Origin: Candidatus Heimdallarchaeota archaeon
Lineage (GTDB): Archaea > Asgardarchaeota > Heimdallarchaeia > Heimdallarchaeales > Kariarchaeaceae
Reading direction: 5' to 3'
DNA length: 10,306 nucleotides
Assembly: GCA_029882335.1 (NCBI GenBank)
Contig: JAOUKW010000126.1
Coordinates: 1-10,306, forward strand
Numbering within the stretch: position 1 is the stretch's first letter; every line of letters begins with the position of its first letter. Shown one piece after another: positions 6,908 through 10,306 of this stretch. The notes beneath the pieces were generated by a model that was given only the letters and a program-made list of their open reading frames with translations, was not told the DNA's origin and did no database searches. Both the position numbers and the translations under genes were made by a program.

Positions 6908-8620
6908 CTAATTTGAGAAATCTTCTATTTTTCCTAATTGATCTGAGATTAGTTTAAATTGATTAACTAAGTCTTTTTCATCTTCAGAGAAATTTTTATC
7001 TTTATTTGCAAATTTTAATGCTTTTGAAATAATATTTTCTCTAAAATTAATTAAAATTTCTTTTTCAGACTTTGTAATCTTACCATCATCATATGCCCTT
7101 TCTAAAGAAGATATGTAGGATTTTACATCTTTCATTATATTTTTAATAAGTTTTTCCTCTTCCTTTGTTATCTTACCGTCTTGATTTGCTATAGATAATA
7201 AACTCTCAGAAATTCTGTTGTAGGTTTCTTTAATGTAGAATTGATCTGGAACAAAATAGGTAAGGCTGGCATTAAAATCAGATAGATTTAAGTCAAATAT
7301 ATTTGGAATAACTTTGACTTCTCTTTCTGTTGGCGTATAGAATATCATTCCCAAACTCATAAAAACAAATGAAATAAAACTTCCAATTACAAAATATTGA
7401 AGAATTTCTCCAAAATTATTGAAATCTATTGCTATGTACTCAGAGCCAATAAAATTTATTCCAGCTGTCATAATTAGTGCAATTGAAGGTAAAACTGAAT
7501 AAAATGATGTCCTAATATGATCTGGTATAATATCTAAATAGAACTTCCGAGTTATTATTTTTGAAGTCGCATACAATACTTCTGTAATAAAGGAAATAAA
7601 TATGAGCAGAACCAATGCATATTGTATGTTATTATTTTTGGGTGGCAAGTAAATAAGTAGCAGGAAGATCGCACCATACGTAAATAAATTATCAAATAAA
7701 ATTATTGGTGATAAAGTCTTTTTGACTGATCTTTTACTTCCCCATTTCCCTGCTTTACTTATAAAATACAATGATAAGACTGTAATTATTACTACGATTA
7801 TCCCATTACTCGTATCAGATTCTGTATATACAAAATAAATTGGATAAACCATTATGTTAAACCAAATAGTGGACATAGCTAGATTAATTGCAAAACCAAT
7901 AACAAAGAAAAATTGAATTGGGCTTTTGAAAATAAATAATATTCCCGAAAAAATCTTTTTCATCAATTTTACTTCCTTTTCAGGTGTTACATCGCCATAA
8001 TATCCCATTTTAAACAGAAATATAAAACTTAATCCCATTAAAATATACATTTGGTATTCAAAAACAACTTTCCTACCTCCGAAATTATCCGCTATAAATG
8101 CTCCAATTAAAACCATTGCTGCAGCTAATCCATCTTTTAATACCATTCCTTTACTATTTATTATCAAATATTTATCATATTTGGGGTCTTGTAGAGGTGC
8201 AATAACTTTATAATTGGTATCAAACCAAGATTGAAATGCATTAATTATTTGTGTATTACCAATTCCTATAATGATAAATACGATGACTAAATCATTGTAA
8301 GAATTTGCTTGAAGTAATAAATAATATGCAAGAGCATGTGAAAGATGACTGCCAAAAACAACCCATCGTTCCCCTATTTTATCCCCTAATGCACCTGTAG
8401 GTAAACCCAATAATCCTTGAGCTAAGAACATAAAGCCAAACAAACTTGTCAATTCAACTTCATTAATCGATTCCAAGAGAAACAAAACGAAAAATACCTT
8501 AGAAAGTACTAATGCACCTTTTGATAATGATCCCAGTATAATATATCGCATCACTAATGATCGACTTGATTTACTAAAATTATGAATTCCTAGGTATCTA
8601 CGAATTAACCAAAAGAGCAT
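6908..8620 (-). CDS. Major facilitator superfamily transporter with C-terminal acidic helical repeat tail
   Basis: This 570-residue protein has about twelve hydrophobic segments between residues 24 and 428. The MFS signature loop between helices 2 and 3 is visible as GALGDKIGERW (76-86), so it is a secondary transporter; the substrate is unknown. After the last helix a linker (430-465) leads to a soluble tail with three related units: about 474-503 (A478-x-x-D481-G-K-I-T-x-x-E), 505-530 (A509-x-x-D512-G-K-I-T-x-x-E) and 533-558 (A538-x-x-D541-x-x-x-S-x-x-E). The same pattern occurs in the small gene at 4446-4793. Normal MFS proteins end near 400-450 residues, so the ~140-residue tail is an addition, probably cytosolic and perhaps a sensor or docking domain (inference). 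ATG 8618-8620 has a TATA-like element at 25-26 nt and no Shine-Dalgarno. It lies 69 bp after tldE. Confidence 0.85.
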   Translation of the reverse strand: MLFWLIRRYLGIHNFSKSSRSLVMRYIILGSLSKGALVLSKVFFVLFLLESINEVELTSLFGFMFLAQGLLGLPTGALGDKIGERWVVFGSHLSHALAYYLLLQANSYNDLVIVFIIIGIGNTQIINAFQSWFDTNYKVIAPLQDPKYDKYLIINSKGMVLKDGLAAAMVLIGAFIADNFGGRKVVFEYQMYILMGLSFIFLFKMGYYGDVTPEKEVKLMKKIFSGILFIFKSPIQFFFVIGFAINLAMSTIWFNIMVYPIYFVYTESDTSNGIIVVIITVLSLYFISKAGKWGSKRSVKKTLSPIILFDNLFTYGAIFLLLIYLPPKNNNIQYALVLLIFISFITEVLYATSKIITRKFYLDIIPDHIRTSFYSVLPSIALIMTAGINFIGSEYIAIDFNNFGEILQYFVIGSFISFVFMSLGMIFYTPTEREVKVIPNIFDLNLSDFNASLTYFVPDQFYIKETYNRISESLLSIANQDGKITKEEEKLIKNIMKDVKSYISSLERAYDDGKITKSEKEILINFRENIISKALKFANKDKNFSEDEKDLVNQFKLISDQLGKIEDFSN

Positions 8621-8641
8621 GTTCTTGTAATAATTTTATGG

Positions 8642-8649
8642 ATAAAAAA
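8642..8649 (-). promoter_or_regulatory. TATA-like element of the MFS gene, overlapping a T-run after tldE
   Basis: TTTTTTAT on the minus strand is centred about 25.5 nt before the MFS ATG. Its T6 part (8644-8649) lies about 40 nt after the tldE stop, so the same bases could terminate the tldD-tldE transcript and start the MFS one. Confidence 0.4.
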
Positions 8650-8689
8650 TTTTTCTAACTTACTCGATTCAAACGATTTAAAATTGAAT

Positions 8690-10084
8690 TCAGGTGGAAG
8701 TATGCGCAATACTGGAAAAATTATATGATTTTAAATGAATGTTTGGGCAATTTGTATATTGGTAGTTGTTTCTCTCTTTAGAAATACTAATGATATTGTC
8801 TGGACCAAATGCATTTACAAAACTTTCAGTATATCTAAGATTCCTAACTGCACCTTGGATTTCTCCATTTTTAACATGATAGAGTCCGTTTCTTGTCAAA
8901 CCAGTCAAACCACCTTCCTTTCTCTTTGTAAATCTATTATACCAAAAATTTTTAACATACAATCCATTTTCCATTTCTGAGATTTGTTGATCCAATGTTT
9001 TATTCCCTTGTTCAATAGAACCTGATAATAAATATGAAAAATTCAAGTTCATCGCATGACCCGTCGTTAAGTTCTTGTCTTCTAGATACTTTGATGCATA
9101 GAATGAATTATACGGAATAAATTTCAAGACTCCTTGATCAATGAAAACCCTATTTTTAGTAGGTATTCCTTCATTATCAAAAGATCTAACAAATATTGCC
9201 TCTTTTGGATCTTTAGGAACGTCTTTAAGTGTGAATTGAGAATCAAATATTTGATCCCCTAATTTGTCTGAAGTATAGGAATTACTTTCATGAAATCCGA
9301 CTGCATCCGAAAATACTTGGAGGTAGATTAATAAATCAGATACTGCTTGTGGTGCTAAAATTACCTCATAATGATCTGCATTTAATGTAATTAATTTCTC
9401 GGTGTCTTTTGCAGTATTTGTTGCTTCAGTGGCCATTTTAGTAATATCTGATCTTATAAATCTCCAATACGATTCTTCTTGACCATAACCTCTATTGTCT
9501 GGATTGCCTGTAATCGCGTTTATTTTGAAATAATTACTAGTACTTCCATCAATATAATCAATTCCATTCGTTGTTTTAATATGTTTAAATCCAATTTCCT
9601 CACTGGCTACACCTGCAGTTTTTACATTAGGATCAATCTCTATTGCAGAATTTACTGCCTCTATAATAGAATCTGCTCTCTCTTCAATTGTCCAACTTCT
9701 TCCAGATAAATTATCTATATCTCCTGGTTTTAAATCAGGTAAACCTTGATAAAAATTAATTTCTGGTGTATTTTTAAGTGAATTTTCCGCTTCTTTCAAC
9801 AAAACTGTTAGACCCTCTTGTCCCAAAAGTGTGGTCGAGGCTTCTGCCACTTTTTTACCTTTACTAATTTGTAACCTATAGGATATTGTGTTTAAATCAG
9901 TATGTTGGGTGACTTGATTGTTTGCAAATCTTGTAATTCCATCTACTGAAAAGAATCCGATTGCTTGAACTTGATATCCTCTTTTTTCTCCTTCTTTTAA
10001 CAACCATGATAAAGATGCATCTATATCTTCAAACGGAAGTCCGTGTTCTTCTGAATCAAATATTATTTTTGGATTATAGCTCAT
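8690..10084 (-). CDS. pmbA: TldE/PmbA, non-catalytic partner of the TldD/TldE peptidase
   Basis: This gene encodes about 464 residues, the usual TldE length (near 450). TldD and TldE form a heterodimeric cytosolic metallopeptidase that degrades or matures small unfolded peptides (in E. coli, microcin B17). Features seen: an N-terminal TRFANNQVTQ segment, EVILAPQAVSDLL mid-protein, a FDNEGIPT motif, GLYVKNFWYNR followed by GLTR, then GAVRNLRYTES, and a CPNIHLKSYNF end. No HExxxH zinc motif is present, which marks it as the TldE partner, not TldD. The longest frame begins at ATG 10088-10090, but AGGAGG (10093-10098) is only 2 nt from it and 8 nt from the next ATG (10082-10084), so I chose the second. 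It follows tldD by about 12 nt in one operon. Confidence 0.92.
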   Translation of the reverse strand: MSYNPKIIFDSEEHGLPFEDIDASLSWLLKEGEKRGYQVQAIGFFSVDGITRFANNQVTQHTDLNTISYRLQISKGKKVAEASTTLLGQEGLTVLLKEAENSLKNTPEINFYQGLPDLKPGDIDNLSGRSWTIEERADSIIEAVNSAIEIDPNVKTAGVASEEIGFKHIKTTNGIDYIDGSTSNYFKINAITGNPDNRGYGQEESYWRFIRSDITKMATEATNTAKDTEKLITLNADHYEVILAPQAVSDLLIYLQVFSDAVGFHESNSYTSDKLGDQIFDSQFTLKDVPKDPKEAIFVRSFDNEGIPTKNRVFIDQGVLKFIPYNSFYASKYLEDKNLTTGHAMNLNFSYLLSGSIEQGNKTLDQQISEMENGLYVKNFWYNRFTKRKEGGLTGLTRNGLYHVKNGEIQGAVRNLRYTESFVNAFGPDNIISISKERNNYQYTNCPNIHLKSYNFSSIAHTST

Positions 10085-10092
10085 ACACATTT

Positions 10093-10098
10093 CCTCCT
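10093..10098 (-). promoter_or_regulatory. Strong Shine-Dalgarno of tldE overlapping the tldD stop
   Basis: AGGAGG on the minus strand shares its first two bases with the TAG stop of tldD (10097-10099). It lies 8 nt before ATG 10084 and only 2 nt before ATG 10090. It implies translational coupling of the pair and selects the inner ATG. Confidence 0.75.
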
Positions 10099-10306
10099 AT
10101 AATTGTACTACTCCAATTCTTACATTATTAAATCTGGTAGGGGCACATCCGTGTCCTGTATACATTGGTTGACCAGGTTCTCCTTTACCACAATTCGGTG
10201 TTCCCATTATTTTAAATGATTTGTCATTACCAATTGCGTCAACAGAATTCCAAAAAACAGGACTAATTCCCGTATAGGATGGATTTTTTATGAGCTCTTT
10301 TATCTC
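10097..10306 (-). CDS. tldD: TldD metallopeptidase subunit, C-terminal 69 residues only
   Basis: Reading the minus strand from the right edge gives 69 residues and a TAG stop at 10097-10099; the rest of the gene lies outside the window. The fragment carries the family's C-terminal signature: FWNSVDAIG, then GTPNCGKGEPGQ, TGHGCAPTRF and NVRIGVVQL. In TldD proteins the cysteine of the CGK motif (here residue 39 of the fragment) is a zinc ligand together with the HExxxH histidines, which must lie in the missing part. TldD is the catalytic subunit that pairs with the TldE encoded just downstream. Gene order tldD-tldE with a near overlap is consistent with equal production of both subunits. The family call is safe despite the short fragment. 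Confidence 0.9.
   Translation of the reverse strand, partial: EIKELIKNPSYTGISPVFWNSVDAIGNDKSFKIMGTPNCGKGEPGQPMYTGHGCAPTRFNNVRIGVVQL

Noticed and set aside
7060..7180. EF-hand calcium sites suggested by D-G-K-I-T-x-x-E in the MFS tail
   Set aside because: The acidic spacing does not give the 12-residue EF-hand loop; a TerB-like helical repeat fits better.
8735..8980. 81-codon plus-strand ORF
   Set aside because: Antisense to the conserved C-terminal part of tldE; a frame shadow.
9479..9709. 76-codon plus-strand ORF
   Set aside because: Antisense to tldE, rich in Ile, Cys and Asn as expected from complementing AT-rich codons; no support.
8690..10084. Calling the right-hand full-length gene TldD
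   Set aside because: It lacks HExxxH and the GTPNCGK-type zinc cysteine; those traits belong to the upstream partial gene.

Overview
The window is about 10.3 kb of very AT-rich DNA, gene-dense and without RNA genes, mobile elements or CRISPR. I read it as archaeal chromosome. Six first-in-transcript genes have an AT-rich TATA-like element centred about 25 to 28 nt before the start codon and no Shine-Dalgarno, the arrangement of leaderless archaeal mRNAs. The two genes that follow closely behind another gene have clear Shine-Dalgarno sequences instead. The protein set (archaeal-looking GH1 glycosidase, TldD/TldE pair, PepP-type M24 peptidase, TerB-like repeats) and the base composition would fit an Asgard (Heimdallarchaeia-like) genome, but that placement is a guess; 'archaeon' is moderately supported.

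Layout. Positions 1-1495 (minus): bacterial-type cofactor-independent phosphoglycerate mutase gpmI, cut at its 3' end by the window edge. It diverges from a GH1 glycosidase (1550-2815, plus) across only 54 bp, with a palindromic element exactly midway. Next comes a coiled-coil/winged-helix protein (2972-3727, plus), convergent with a minus-strand two-gene operon: a small TerB-like repeat protein (4446-4793) overlapping a ferredoxin-NADP-reductase-like flavoprotein (3743-4462). A small three-helix membrane protein (4887-5300, minus) diverges from pepP (5439-6749, plus). Convergent with pepP is an MFS transporter carrying a C-terminal acidic helical repeat domain (6908-8620, minus). The right end is a tldD-tldE operon on the minus strand (tldE 8690-10084; tldD from 10097 off the right edge, C-terminus only).

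How the genes relate. gpmI (lower glycolysis/gluconeogenesis) and the glycosidase (release of sugar) share one promoter region and could be co-controlled. PepP and TldD/TldE are both peptide-processing enzymes but are separate units. The most notable links are the shared acidic repeat (A-x-x-D-x-I-x-x-x-E pattern) in both the MFS tail and the small protein translationally coupled to the flavin reductase, and the very regular leaderless promoter geometry, which also decides several start codons. I found no clear defence or mobile system; the 'new system' candidates are the repeat-domain/reductase operon, the repeat-tailed MFS and the coiled-coil/wHTH protein.
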